Of a stretch of DNA of 64,000 nt, positions 25,173-34,169 are shown in pieces. Location: the NCBI RefSeq assembly GCF_028737215.1, contig NZ_JAQZAM010000002.1, positions 248,001 through 312,000 of the forward strand, read 5' to 3'. The stretch is from Actinomycetospora chibensis (GTDB lineage Bacteria; Actinomycetota; Actinomycetes; Mycobacteriales; Pseudonocardiaceae). The stretch's first letter is position 1. Every line of letters starts with the position of its first letter. Under the pieces are notes generated by a model that saw nothing but the letters and a program-made list of their open reading frames with translations, ran no database searches and was not told where the DNA came from. The position numbers were made by a program, and so were the translations under genes.

Positions 25173-26729
25173 ATGTCCTTGCCCGTCCCCGACAACGCCG
25201 CACTCGAGGGGGTGGCCGCCGGCTACCGACTGGGCCTGGACCAGGCGCAGCTCGACGAGTACGCGCCGCTCGTGGCGGGCCTGCTGGGCTCCTGGGACGC
25301 CGTCGCGGAGCTGTACGAGGCGGAGGCCCCGGTCACGCCGCAACGGGAGTGGTCGCGGCCCTCGGACGCGGAGAACCCGTTCCACGCGTGGTCCGTGCAG
25401 ACCTCGATCACCGAGACCACCGACGGCCCGCTGGCCGGCCGGACGGTGGCCGTCAAGGACAACACCGCGGTCGCCGGCGTCCCCATGACGAACGGTTCGA
25501 GCACCTTCGAGGGCTACGTGCCCAGCGAGGACGCGACGATCGTCCGGCGCCTGCTCGGCGCGGGCGCCACGATCGCGGGGAAGGCGGTGTGCGAGGACCT
25601 CTGCTTCTCCGGCGGCTCGCACACCGCGGTGTCCGGGCCGGTGCAGAACCCGTGGAACACCGCGCACAACTCCGGTGGGTCCTCCAGCGGCAGCGGCGCC
25701 CTCGTCGCCGGCGGCGTCGTCGACCTGGCGACCGGCGGCGACCAGGGCGGCTCGGTCCGCATGCCGGCCGCCAACTGCGGGCTGGTGGGGCACAAGCCGA
25801 CCTGGGGTCTCGTGCCCTACACCGGCGCCTTCCCCATCGAGGCCACCATCGACCACCTCGGCCCGATCACACGCACCGTCTCCGACGCCGCGCTGATGCT
25901 CTCCGTGATCGCCGGGCCGGACGGGCTCGACCCCCGCCAGCCGCGCGACCTCGTCCCGCAGGACTACCTCGCGGCGCTGGCCGAGGGTGCCCGTGGGCTG
26001 CGGGTCGGCGTGCTGCGCGAGGGCTTCGGGCGTCCGGAGTCCGAGGAGGTCGTCGACGGGACGGTGCGGAACGCGATCACCGTCCTCGGCGACGCCGGGA
26101 TGAGCGTCTCCGAGGTCTCGGTGCCGTGGCACCTGCACGGCGCGAAGATCTGGGACGTCATCGCCACCGAGGGCGCCACGTCGCAGATGGTCGACAACTA
26201 CGGCTTCGGGCTCAACTGGAAGGGTCACTACGACCCCGAGCTGATGGACCACTTCGGCCGTCGGTACCAGGAGGACGGCTCGCAGTTCTCCGAGACCGTG
26301 AAGCTCGTCCTGCTCGCCGGGAAGTACGGGCTGAACACCACCCACGGACGGCACTACGCGATGGCGCGCAACCTCGCGCCGAAGCTCACGGCCGCCTACG
26401 ACGCCGCCATGGCCGACGTCGACGTCCTCGTCATGCCGACCCTGCCCATGCGCGCCACGGCCATCCCGCCGCAGGACGCCGGCATCACCGAGGTCGTCGC
26501 CCGCGCGCTGGAGATGCTGGGCAACACCTGCCCCTTCGACGTCACGGGCCACCCCGCCTGCTCGGTGCCGGCCGGGCTCGGGGACGGCCTGCCGGTCGGG
26601 ATGATGATCGTCGGACGCCAGTTCGAGGACGCCACCGTCCTGCGTGCCGCCCACGCCTTCGAGCAGGCCGTCGGCGGCTTCCCGGCCCCGACGCCGCAGG
26701 CCGCCACCCCGGTCGCCACCGGCGCCTGA
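25173..26729 (+). CDS. amidase (amidase-signature family)
   Basis: 518 residues; hydrolyses the amide made by nitrile hydratase to acid and ammonia. The Ser-cisSer-Lys triad is K95 (VAVKDN), S170 in NSGGSSSGSG and S194 in GGDQGGSVRMPA, each one residue from K96/S171/S195 of the Rhodococcus nitrile-degrading amidase, which also has a long N-terminal extension. GGGAG at 25163-25167 precedes ATG 25173. It is the first structural gene of the operon, 56 bases before the beta subunit of nitrile hydratase. Confidence 0.95.
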   Translation: MSLPVPDNAALEGVAAGYRLGLDQAQLDEYAPLVAGLLGSWDAVAELYEAEAPVTPQREWSRPSDAENPFHAWSVQTSITETTDGPLAGRTVAVKDNTAVAGVPMTNGSSTFEGYVPSEDATIVRRLLGAGATIAGKAVCEDLCFSGGSHTAVSGPVQNPWNTAHNSGGSSSGSGALVAGGVVDLATGGDQGGSVRMPAANCGLVGHKPTWGLVPYTGAFPIEATIDHLGPITRTVSDAALMLSVIAGPDGLDPRQPRDLVPQDYLAALAEGARGLRVGVLREGFGRPESEEVVDGTVRNAITVLGDAGMSVSEVSVPWHLHGAKIWDVIATEGATSQMVDNYGFGLNWKGHYDPELMDHFGRRYQEDGSQFSETVKLVLLAGKYGLNTTHGRHYAMARNLAPKLTAAYDAAMADVDVLVMPTLPMRATAIPPQDAGITEVVARALEMLGNTCPFDVTGHPACSVPAGLGDGLPVGMMIVGRQFEDATVLRAAHAFEQAVGGFPAPTPQAATPVATGA

Positions 26730-26785
26730 CCGTCCGATCACACCCGTCCCGATCAACCCCGTCCCGGCCAACCCCAGGAGAGTCG

Positions 26786-27481
26786 ATGAGCAGCGGAGTC
26801 CATGATCTCGGTGGCCGTGAGGGGGTCGGCGCGATCAACCCGACACCCGCCGAGCCCGTGTGGAAGGCGGAGTGGGAGAAGCACGCCCACACCTTGTTCC
26901 CGCTGGCGTTCCGGGCCGGGTTCTTCGGCGTCGACCAGTTCCGCTTCGGCATGGAGCAGATGGACCCGGACGAGTACCTGAACACCCCGTACTACGAGCA
27001 CTGGGTCCATTCGGTGGTCCACCACGGCGTCCGGCACGGCCACTTCGACGCCGACGAGCTCGACCGGCGCACGCAGTACTACCTGGACAACCCCGACGCG
27101 CCGCTGCCCGAGGGCAAGGACGCCGAGGGCGAGCTGGTCGCGTTCATCGAGGGCATCATCCCGGTCGGTGCACCGGCCGGGCGCGACACCGGCAAGGCGG
27201 CGAAGTTCTCGGTCGGCGACCGCGTCACCGTCATCTCCGACGCAGCCGAGGGCCACACCCGCCGGGCGAGCTACATCCGTGGCAAGACCGGCGTCATCGA
27301 CCTGGCCCACGGCGAGATGATCTATCCCGACACCGCGGGCAACGACAGGGGCGAGTCACCGGAGCACGTATACACCGTCCGCTTCACCACCGAGGAAATC
27401 TGGGGCGCCGAGGAGGGCGAGCCCAACGGCTCGATCACCTTCGACGTCTGGGAGCCCTACATCGTCCCCGCGAGCAAGTGA
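26786..27481 (+). CDS. nthB: nitrile hydratase beta subunit
   Basis: 231 residues. [17 protein letters not shown] is the standard start of the family, [20 protein letters not shown] and [12 protein letters not shown] are the N-terminal helical part that grips the alpha subunit, and [12 protein letters not shown] is the C-terminal SH3-like barrel. AGGAG lies 5 bases before ATG 26786. Order beta then alpha is the cobalt-type order (nhlB, nhlA), not the iron type. Confidence 0.95.
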   Translation: MSSGVHDLGGREGVGAINPTPAEPVWKAEWEKHAHTLFPLAFRAGFFGVDQFRFGMEQMDPDEYLNTPYYEHWVHSVVHHGVRHGHFDADELDRRTQYYLDNPDAPLPEGKDAEGELVAFIEGIIPVGAPAGRDTGKAAKFSVGDRVTVISDAAEGHTRRASYIRGKTGVIDLAHGEMIYPDTAGNDRGESPEHVYTVRFTTEEIWGAEEGEPNGSITFDVWEPYIVPASK

Positions 27482-27489
27482 GGTCCGTC

Positions 27490-28098
27490 GTGAGCGCACC
27501 CGAGAAGGCCACCGACCACCAGGCGGAGATCGCCGCCCGGGTCAAGGCCATCGAATCCATCATGATCGAGAAGGGCCTGATGACCACCGAGGCGGTGGAC
27601 AGGCTCGCCGAGATCTACGAGAACGAGGTCGGTCCCCAGCTCGGCGCCAAGGTCGTGGCCAAGGCCTGGACCGACCCCGAGTTCAAGTCCCGGCTGCTCG
27701 AGAACGCCAGCACCGCGTGCGCGGAGCTCGGGATCAGCGGTCTGCAGGGCGAGGACATGGTGGCCGTCGAGGACACCGACGACGTCCACCACGTGATCGT
27801 CTGCACGCTGTGCTCCTGCTACCCGTGGCCGGTCCTGGGGCTGCCGCCGAACTGGTACAAGATGCCGCCGTACCGCGCCGCCATGGTGAAGGCGCCGCGC
27901 AAGGTGCTGCGCGAGGAGTTCGGCTACGACGTGCCCGAGTCGGTGGAGATCCGCGTGTGGGACTCCAGCTCCGAGCTGCGCTACTGGGTGCTCCCCCAGC
28001 GGCCGGCCGGCACCGAGGACTTCACCGTCGAGCAGCTCGAGGCCCTCGTCACGCGGGACTCGATGATCGGCGTGGGTGCGCCGAAGGCCGCCGCGTGA
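27490..28098 (+). CDS. nthA: nitrile hydratase alpha subunit, cobalt type
   Basis: 202 residues from GTG 27490. The metal claw is VC105-T106-L-C108-S109-C110; Thr at 106 marks the cobalt type (iron types have Ser), and the second and third cysteines are normally oxidised to sulfinic and sulfenic acid. The segment [19 protein letters not shown] and [17 protein letters not shown] are family landmarks. It hydrates nitriles to amides in the cytoplasm. The stop overlaps the accessory gene start (GTGA). Confidence 0.95.
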   Translation: MSAPEKATDHQAEIAARVKAIESIMIEKGLMTTEAVDRLAEIYENEVGPQLGAKVVAKAWTDPEFKSRLLENASTACAELGISGLQGEDMVAVEDTDDVHHVIVCTLCSCYPWPVLGLPPNWYKMPPYRAAMVKAPRKVLREEFGYDVPESVEIRVWDSSSELRYWVLPQRPAGTEDFTVEQLEALVTRDSMIGVGAPKAAA

Positions 28099-28514
28099 CC
28101 GCCCCGGAGCGCGAGGGCACCGAGGTCGGCGACGCCCGCCGGCGCGTCCAGACCCTCGTCGCCGGGCTCCCGGGCGGCGAGGAGCAGGCGTCCTTCCGCG
28201 AGCCGTGGGAGCTCCGCGCCTTCGCCCTCGCGGTCGCCGCGTACCACGCCGGGCAGTACGAGTGGTCGGAGTTCCAGCTCTCGCTGATCGAGTCGATCCG
28301 GCGGTGGGAGGACGACGGCGCGAACGCCTCCGACGAGCCGTGGAGCTACTACGAGCACTGGCTCACCGCCCTCGAGACCGTGCTCGCCGGGAGTGGCCTG
28401 CTCTCCGAGGCCGACCTCGACGACCGGACCAGGGCCGTCCTCGCCACCCCGAAGAACGCGAACCACCACGAGGCGCACCGGGAGCCCGTCGCGGTCGACC
28501 CTGCCTCGCGCTGA
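28095..28514 (+). CDS. nitrile hydratase accessory/activator protein (NhlE-like)
   Basis: 139 residues similar to the N-terminal half of the beta subunit ([27 protein letters not shown] matches the beta [10 protein letters not shown] segment by position), the feature of the cobalt-type self-subunit-swapping chaperones that deliver metal-loaded alpha subunit. The start GTG 28095 overlaps the alpha stop by 4 bases, which supports tight coupling. No cobalt transporter gene follows, unlike in R. rhodochrous. Confidence 0.9.
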   Translation: MTAPEREGTEVGDARRRVQTLVAGLPGGEEQASFREPWELRAFALAVAAYHAGQYEWSEFQLSLIESIRRWEDDGANASDEPWSYYEHWLTALETVLAGSGLLSEADLDDRTRAVLATPKNANHHEAHREPVAVDPASR

Positions 28515-28547
28515 CGGGATCCGAGGGGCCCCGCCCCGGCGGGTCGG

Positions 28548-29105
28548 TCATTCACCGTCCGGCGGCGGGCCTCCACCGGGCGGGAGCTGGGCCTGCTCGG
28601 AGAACTGCCCGGTCCACGCGGCCTGGGCCCCGGAGTCGCCGATGCGGTACACGGTCAGCACCGATCCCGCGGCGACGATGACGGCGATCAGCGCCACGAC
28701 CACCGTCACCGCGGCGTCGCCACGGGACCGGCCGAGACCCCCTGTGGCGCCGCGGACGGCCCGCGCGCCGCGATCCTCGAGGACCTGGCGGGCCAGGAGT
28801 CCCAGCGCCACCAGGGCGAGCCCGGTCGCCCACGGCAGCATGTAGTCCCCCAGCTCGGTGTGGGCGCGCACGAGGGGAGTCCGGGCCACCCTCTGCTCGA
28901 GCCACTCCCCCGCCTCCGAGGTCAGCGGCACCGCGACGAGCGCGAGGACCGCGAGCACCGCCGTCGGCCACACGAGCCGCGCCCGGGCCGCCGGCCACAC
29001 CGCGACGAGCACCACGAGCAGCGCGCTGAGCGGGATGAGCACGACCACCGCGTGGACCACCAGGATGTGGGCCGGCAGCCCATTGATCGTCGACACACGG
29101 GGCAT
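28548..29105 (-). CDS. DUF2231 membrane protein
   Basis: 185 residues with four hydrophobic helices. It starts STINGLPAHILVVHAVVVLIPLSALL, whose GLPAHxxxVH is the hallmark of DUF2231, with further histidine in VRAHTELGDYM; such histidines could bind heme or metal. The last 20 residues are Pro/Gly-rich. It is the last gene of a four-gene operon with ferric-reductase-like protein, FMN-binding protein and ApbE and is probably a further membrane part of that electron-transfer set. Confidence 0.85.
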   Translation of the reverse strand: MPRVSTINGLPAHILVVHAVVVLIPLSALLVVLVAVWPAARARLVWPTAVLAVLALVAVPLTSEAGEWLEQRVARTPLVRAHTELGDYMLPWATGLALVALGLLARQVLEDRGARAVRGATGGLGRSRGDAAVTVVVALIAVIVAAGSVLTVYRIGDSGAQAAWTGQFSEQAQLPPGGGPPPDGE

Positions 29106-29149
29106 CGTCGCGGCGCTCGGAGCGTGCGCCAACGACAGCACGGCGGTTC

Positions 29150-29944
29150 TTACCGAGCTCCCACCCGCGGGATGCGAGCAACGGTCCCGTCGCTGGCGAC
29201 GACGAGCCCGCTCCGCCCGACGCGACGACCGAGCCATTCCGCGGCATCGGCCCCCAGGGCGAAGGCGGCGGTGGCGTCGACATCGGCCACGGTGAGCGTC
29301 GAGGCGATCACCGTCACCGCCGCGATCCCCGTCGGCGGAAGCGCTGTGCGGACGTCGATCACGTGGGCGCCGCGGTGGGCGGTGCCGGAGGTCGCCACGG
29401 CACCGTCGCGCACCGGAACGGTGGCGAGGAGGCGACGGGGGTCGTGGGGATCCTCGATCCCGATGCGCCAGGGCAGATCGGGGTCGAGGGCGCGGCCGAG
29501 GACGTCGCCGCCGGCGCCGAGGCAGAAGTCGGTGTCGTCGAGGGCGCGCAGCGCGGCTGCGGCACGCTCGACCGCCCATCCCTTGACGACGCCGCTGGGG
29601 TCGAGGTGCCGTTCGCCGTCGGGTCCGGGGAGCCAGACGGAGAAGGCGCCGTCCGTCGCGCGTCCGGCGCGGTCGGCGATGTCCAGCACGTCGTGCAGTT
29701 CGGACGGCACGCCCGGGTCGCCGAGACCGACCTCGCTCCGGTTGATCCGGGACACGACCGAGTCGCGCCGATACGTGCTGAAGACGCGATCCGCCTCGCG
29801 CAGGGTGGCCATCACCGCACGCCAGGCCGAGCGCCCCGTGGTGTCGTCGGCGTGCCGGCCGCGCAGGGCGAGGCTGATCGGCAGGCCCATGACGTGCTCG
29901 ACGTACCGGGTGATGCGCGGGCGGGCCGGCGTGGGCGCGGTCAT
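29150..29944 (-). CDS. apbE: FAD:protein FMN transferase (ApbE)
   Basis: 264 residues. Attaches FMN through a phosphodiester bond to a Thr/Ser of partner proteins. Family landmarks are FSTYRRDSVVSRIN, DGAFSVWLPG, LDPSGVVKGWAVERAA, the FCLGAGGDVL strand and TSGTAHRGAHVIDVRT. No signal peptide or lipobox is seen, so it may act in the cytoplasm or be exported another way. Its ATG 29944 overlaps the stop of the FMN-binding gene, its presumed substrate. Confidence 0.93.
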   Translation of the reverse strand: MTAPTPARPRITRYVEHVMGLPISLALRGRHADDTTGRSAWRAVMATLREADRVFSTYRRDSVVSRINRSEVGLGDPGVPSELHDVLDIADRAGRATDGAFSVWLPGPDGERHLDPSGVVKGWAVERAAAALRALDDTDFCLGAGGDVLGRALDPDLPWRIGIEDPHDPRRLLATVPVRDGAVATSGTAHRGAHVIDVRTALPPTGIAAVTVIASTLTVADVDATAAFALGADAAEWLGRRVGRSGLVVASDGTVARIPRVGAR

Positions 29945-30420
29945 GCCCGGTGGGCCTGGTCGAGGGCGCTCTGCAGCGACTCGAGGTAGCCGGTGCTCGT
30001 CACCGTCGCTCCGCTGACCATGTCGATCTGGGCGGTCTGCGCCTGGATCGTCTCGTCGACGAGCTGCGGGATCGCGTCCGCGTTGATCTCCCGGTCCTTG
30101 GCGTTCCCGTCCGGGTACTGCACGACGTCGACGGCGGTGATCCGCCCGTTCGCGACCGTGATGCGGGTCTGGACCGGCCCCCAGCGGGTGTCGGCGGTGC
30201 TGCCGGTGAACGTGCCGGCGGCGGGCAGGGCGGTCGAGCCCGAGCTCGAGCCTGCGGTCGTCGTGGGGCTCGGGGTGGTGGCCCGGGCGGTCGTCGAGGG
30301 CGTGGCCGAGCCGCCGGCCGCTTCGTCGTCGGGGAGCGTGGACGAGGTCGAGGTCCTGTAGCCGAAGAGCAGGACGAGGGTGCTCACGGTGGTCAGGAAC
30401 CACAGCAGGATGCGTCGCAT
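29941..30420 (-). CDS. FMN-binding domain protein (covalent flavin carrier)
   Basis: 159 residues: one N-terminal anchor helix (FLTTVSTLVLLFGY), a Ser/Thr/Pro linker of about 40 residues, and an extracellular FMN_bind domain. The acceptor sequence is IDMVSGATVTSTGY, where the Thr of S-G-A-T is flavinylated by ApbE. It probably carries electrons between the reductase and outside acceptors. It lies between the ferric-reductase-like gene and apbE. Confidence 0.92.
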   Translation of the reverse strand: MRRILLWFLTTVSTLVLLFGYRTSTSSTLPDDEAAGGSATPSTTARATTPSPTTTAGSSSGSTALPAAGTFTGSTADTRWGPVQTRITVANGRITAVDVVQYPDGNAKDREINADAIPQLVDETIQAQTAQIDMVSGATVTSTGYLESLQSALDQAHRA

Positions 30421-30426
30421 CTCAGG

Positions 30427-31845
30427 TCACCAGTCGAAGGTCTCGGTGTGGACGCGGTCGGTCGGGATGCCGGCCGCGGTGAGGGTCCGACGGACGAGGC
30501 GGGTCCACGGGTCGGGGCCGCAGACGTACACCTCGCGCTCGGCGATGTCGGGGACACGGGCCAGGAGGGCGCTGAGGTCGCTCCCGCCCCCGACGCCGTC
30601 GCCGAGCCAGGAGTTGCCGTCCCTGCGGGGCCCGGGCAGCGGGACGAGCCCGACCCCGTGCTCGCGGGCGAGCACGGTGAACTCGCGGGGGAACAGCGGC
30701 TCGGCGGTGAACCGGTGGAGCACCACGACGTCGCGTCCGGACAGGCCGAGCTCCTCGGCGAGGGCCCGCAGCGGGGTGATCCCGACCCCGGCGCCGATGA
30801 GCGCGACCCGTGGTGCCGTGCCCGCGCGGTCGGTCAGCCGCCCGTAGGGCCCTTCGACGAGCACGCGGGCGCCCACCCGCAGCCGGCGGAGGGCGCGGCT
30901 GCCGTCGCCGAGGTCCTTGACGGTGATGCGCAGGTGACGCCCGTCCGGCGCCGCGGAGAGCGAGTAGGGGTGCGCCCGGGTCCAGCCGGGACCGGTGAGG
31001 AAGCGCCAGGTGAAGAACTGGCCGGCGCGGGCGTCGAGCTCGTCCAGGTGGCGGCCGACGAGGCGCACCGACAGGCATCCGTCGCCCTCGTCGACGACCG
31101 AGGTGACGGTGATCCGGTGGCGCACGCTGCGCCGCAGCGGGACGCCGATCCGCCAGACGAGCACCGAGCCCGCGGCGAGACCCCAGAGGGTCCACCAGAA
31201 CACGGTCCGCGCGGCCGAGGCCAGGAACTCCTGGCCGGTCCAGAGCTGGTGGGGCAGCGCGAGCCCGACACCGAGGTAGGCGTAGAGGTGCAGCAGGTGC
31301 CATGTCTCGTAGCGCAGCCGGGCCCGGGCGGCGCGCACGCTGGTCACGACGACCATCACCAGGCAGGCCGTCCCGGCGACGGCCAGGAGCATGCCCGGAT
31401 AGTCGACGGTGAGGTCCCAGGCCTCGCCCGGGACGCGGGTGAGGTCGCCGGCGGCGTAGCCCCAGGTGATCAGGCCGATGTGGGCGAGCATCCCGGTGAA
31501 CGAGGTGAAGCCGACCAGTCGGTGGACACGCGCGAGGCGGTCCTGGCCGAACGCCTGCTCGAGCAACGGCACGCGCGCCATGAGGACGACCTGCGCGAGC
31601 AGCAGCAGCGACGCGAGCAGCCCGGTCACCCGGCCCAGCGAATCCAGCCCGCTCGCCCAGCCACCGAGGTCGGTCAGTCCGCTCCCGGTGGCCCACCAGA
31701 ACACGACAAGGGTGAGCGAGGCGGCGAGCACGGCCTCGGCGGCGGTCCGCACCCGGCGGTCCCGCACGGCGGAGGGCGTGCGCGCGACGTGCCGGGAGGA
31801 CCTGCCGACAGGGGCACGGTGGAGGGTGGCGGTCACGGACTCCAC
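30427..31845 (-). CDS. ferric-reductase-like membrane flavoprotein with ferredoxin-reductase domain
   Basis: 472 residues. Residues about 35-235 hold six helices with histidines in RVHRLVGFTSFTGMLAHI and ETWHLLHLYAYLGVG, placed to bind two hemes. A ferredoxin-NADP reductase type domain follows with HPYSLSAAP (FAD), GAGVGITPLRAL (NAD(P)H) and VYVCGP. The family passes electrons from NAD(P)H across the membrane. GTG 31845 is the start. It is 56 bases after the sensor kinase stop on the same strand, so the two-component system may be part of the same transcript. Confidence 0.92.
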   Translation of the reverse strand: MESVTATLHRAPVGRSSRHVARTPSAVRDRRVRTAAEAVLAASLTLVVFWWATGSGLTDLGGWASGLDSLGRVTGLLASLLLLAQVVLMARVPLLEQAFGQDRLARVHRLVGFTSFTGMLAHIGLITWGYAAGDLTRVPGEAWDLTVDYPGMLLAVAGTACLVMVVVTSVRAARARLRYETWHLLHLYAYLGVGLALPHQLWTGQEFLASAARTVFWWTLWGLAAGSVLVWRIGVPLRRSVRHRITVTSVVDEGDGCLSVRLVGRHLDELDARAGQFFTWRFLTGPGWTRAHPYSLSAAPDGRHLRITVKDLGDGSRALRRLRVGARVLVEGPYGRLTDRAGTAPRVALIGAGVGITPLRALAEELGLSGRDVVVLHRFTAEPLFPREFTVLAREHGVGLVPLPGPRRDGNSWLGDGVGGGSDLSALLARVPDIAEREVYVCGPDPWTRLVRRTLTAAGIPTDRVHTETFDW

Positions 31846-31901
31846 GGTGTCGACGCAGGGTGAAGCGCCGACGTGCCCTGGTTCGGAGTCGGGTAAGGAC
31901 C

Positions 31902-33326
31902 CTAGGCGCGAGACGCGGCTCCCCCGGTGCGCTCGGCCGGCAGGAGGCGATCGGCGGCGACCGAGAAGCCCACGGTCGTCCCGCCACCGGACGGGGTGGA
32001 CACGAACGCGCTCCCGCCGTGCCCCTCCGCGACGTCGTGCACGATCGCGAGCCCCAACCCGGAGCCGGGAAGCCCACGGGCGGTGTCGGCGCGATAGAAA
32101 CGGTCGAACACCCGCGCGGCGTCGCCGGGCGCGATGCCGGGACCCTGGTCGGTCACGGTGGTCGTACCGCGGCGTATCCGCAGGAGCACATCCTCGGTGC
32201 CGTCGGCATCGAACTTGACCGCGTTCTCCAGCAGGTTGCCGATCGCGCGCTCCAGCGCACCGCGGCGCCCACGGACCCGCGAGCCGTCGTCCTCGAGCGT
32301 GATGGCACGCCCGCTGCGGCGACGCACCCGCTCGGCGGCGCGATCGGCCACCTCGGCGAGGGCGACATCCTCCTCGGGCTCCTCGCTCTGCCGCGAGAGC
32401 GCCAGCTCGACGAGCTCGTCGACAAGGTGCGACAGCTCCCGGGTCTCGCCCTGGACGTCGGCGACGAGGCGGTCCTGGGCCTCCGGGGAGAGCTCATCGA
32501 GCCGGCGCAGCACGCTCGTGTTGGTGCGCAGGCTGGTCAACGGGGTGCGCAGCTCGTGGGCGGCATCCTGCACGAGGCGGTCCTGGGCGTCCCGGGCCGC
32601 CGCGAGACGGGCGAGCATCGTGGTGAACGAGCCCGCGAGCCGGCCGACCTCGTCACGACCCGCCACCGGCACGGCGACGTCGATCTGCCCGTGGTCGGCG
32701 ATCTCCTCAGCGGTGGCGGTCAGGCGCACGAGTCGGCGGGTGATCCGTCGCGCCAGCCACCACCCGACACCGGCGGCGACCGCGGTCACGGCGACGCTGA
32801 TGAGGGCGATCTCGGTCGCCAGGCCGGCGAGGACACGCCGCGACTGATCGATGTCGATCGCGACCTGCAGCGCCCCCCGACCGCTGCCGAGCGCCGTGGT
32901 CAGGACGCGGTAGGCCCCCCGACCGAGGTCGACCTCCGTGGTCGACGTCTGCCCGGCGGCGCCGCTCGACGCGAGCAGCCGGGTCGGCTCGTCGACGGGC
33001 AGCGTCACCCGCCGACCCCCGACGAACGTGACCGCGCCCTCGGGTGCCACGCGCTGCGCGGTGAGAGTCGGTCCCTCGGCGCGCGGGTCGGGCCGCCCGG
33101 GCTCGTCGCCGTCCAGACCGTCGCGGTCGACCGGGGGCGACGGCGGCAGGGCGGAGAGGACCGCCGTCTGGCCGCGGATCAGCGCTGCGGTCACCGCCGC
33201 AAGAGACCGATCGGTCTCATCGGTGGTGCGCTCGCCGGCGGAGTGGTAGCTCAGCACGCCGACCAGGCCCGCCACCACCGCCGCGACGAGTGCGAACGCC
33301 AACGCCAGACGGGTCCGGAGGCTCAC
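31902..33326 (-). CDS. two-component sensor histidine kinase
   Basis: 474 residues. TM1 (LALAFALVAAVVAGLVGVL) and TM2 (LISVAVTAVAAGVGWWLA) flank an outer sensor of about 125 residues; then a HAMP domain, the H-box HELRTPLTSLRTN, the N-box NLLENAVKFD and G-boxes DQGPGIA and GSGLGLAIV. Its GTG overlaps the stop of the response regulator by 4 bases. MprB/TcrY-like. It probably controls the flavin electron-transfer genes downstream, since they are contiguous. Confidence 0.93.
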   Translation of the reverse strand: MSLRTRLALAFALVAAVVAGLVGVLSYHSAGERTTDETDRSLAAVTAALIRGQTAVLSALPPSPPVDRDGLDGDEPGRPDPRAEGPTLTAQRVAPEGAVTFVGGRRVTLPVDEPTRLLASSGAAGQTSTTEVDLGRGAYRVLTTALGSGRGALQVAIDIDQSRRVLAGLATEIALISVAVTAVAAGVGWWLARRITRRLVRLTATAEEIADHGQIDVAVPVAGRDEVGRLAGSFTTMLARLAAARDAQDRLVQDAAHELRTPLTSLRTNTSVLRRLDELSPEAQDRLVADVQGETRELSHLVDELVELALSRQSEEPEEDVALAEVADRAAERVRRRSGRAITLEDDGSRVRGRRGALERAIGNLLENAVKFDADGTEDVLLRIRRGTTTVTDQGPGIAPGDAARVFDRFYRADTARGLPGSGLGLAIVHDVAEGHGGSAFVSTPSGGGTTVGFSVAADRLLPAERTGGAASRA

Positions 33327-34024
33327 GGCTCGCGCACCGCGTAGCCCACGCCGCGGACCGTGTGGATCAGTGCGGGCGCCCCGACCGCGGTCAGCTTGCG
33401 CCGCAGATAGCCGATGTAGACCGCGAGGTTCTTCGAGTCCGCACCGAAGTCGTAGCCCCAGATGCGGTCGTAGATCGTGGCGTGGTCGAGCACGATGCCC
33501 TCGTTGCGGACCAGCAGCTCCATCAGATCGAACTCGGTCTTCGAGAGCTCCAGCTCCTGCACGCGCCACCACACCCGCCGGGCCCCCGGGTCGACGCAGA
33601 GCGATCCGACCCACAGCCGGGAGCCGGCTCCCCCTTCCGCGGAGTCATCGGGGGTGCAGGACGCCCGACGGAGCAGGGCCCGGAGACGAGCCAGCAGCTC
33701 GTCGAGCTCGAACGGCTTGGGGAGGTAGTCGTCGGCGCCGGCGTCCAGGCCCGCGACCCGGTCCGGGGTCTCGACGCGGGCGGTAAGCATGAGAACGGGG
33801 GTGCGGTCGCCCTCGGCGCGCAGGACGCGGCAGACCGCGAGCCCGTCGACGTCCGGCATCATCACGTCGACCACCAGCGCATCGAAGGCGCTGCGCCGCG
33901 CCCGGGTCAACGCCTCCACCCCGTCGGCGACCGTCGCCACCTCGTAGCCCTCGAGCTCCAGAGCGCGCGCGAGCGACTCCCGGATGGCGCGGTCGTCATC
34001 GGCGACCAGGACGCGCTGCGGCAC
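33323..34024 (-). CDS. OmpR-family response regulator
   Basis: 233 residues from GTG 34024. The receiver has the acidic pair in LVADDD, phosphoacceptor Asp in VVDVMMPDVDG and Lys in PKPF. The winged-helix output domain has ELSKTEFDLMELLVRN and YIGYLRRKLTAV...TVRGVGYAVRE. It is encoded before its cognate kinase and is MprA/TcrA-like. Confidence 0.93.
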   Translation of the reverse strand: MPQRVLVADDDRAIRESLARALELEGYEVATVADGVEALTRARRSAFDALVVDVMMPDVDGLAVCRVLRAEGDRTPVLMLTARVETPDRVAGLDAGADDYLPKPFELDELLARLRALLRRASCTPDDSAEGGAGSRLWVGSLCVDPGARRVWWRVQELELSKTEFDLMELLVRNEGIVLDHATIYDRIWGYDFGADSKNLAVYIGYLRRKLTAVGAPALIHTVRGVGYAVREP

Positions 34025-34169
34025 CCGTCCATCCTGCGGCCCGGACGGAGGTGTCCGCACGACCCGCCTCGAACTCATGGCGCTGATCGTCGTGGTCTCC
34101 GACCTCGTGGGCGTGGATCTGCTCGGGAAGGGCGTCTACCGGCTGACGACCCGGTGGGACGCTGCGCGG

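Noticed and set aside
26730-26785. Direct repeats of CCGTCCCG-CAACCCC before nitrile hydratase beta
   Set aside because: Two imperfect copies in a short gap; too weak to call a regulatory element.
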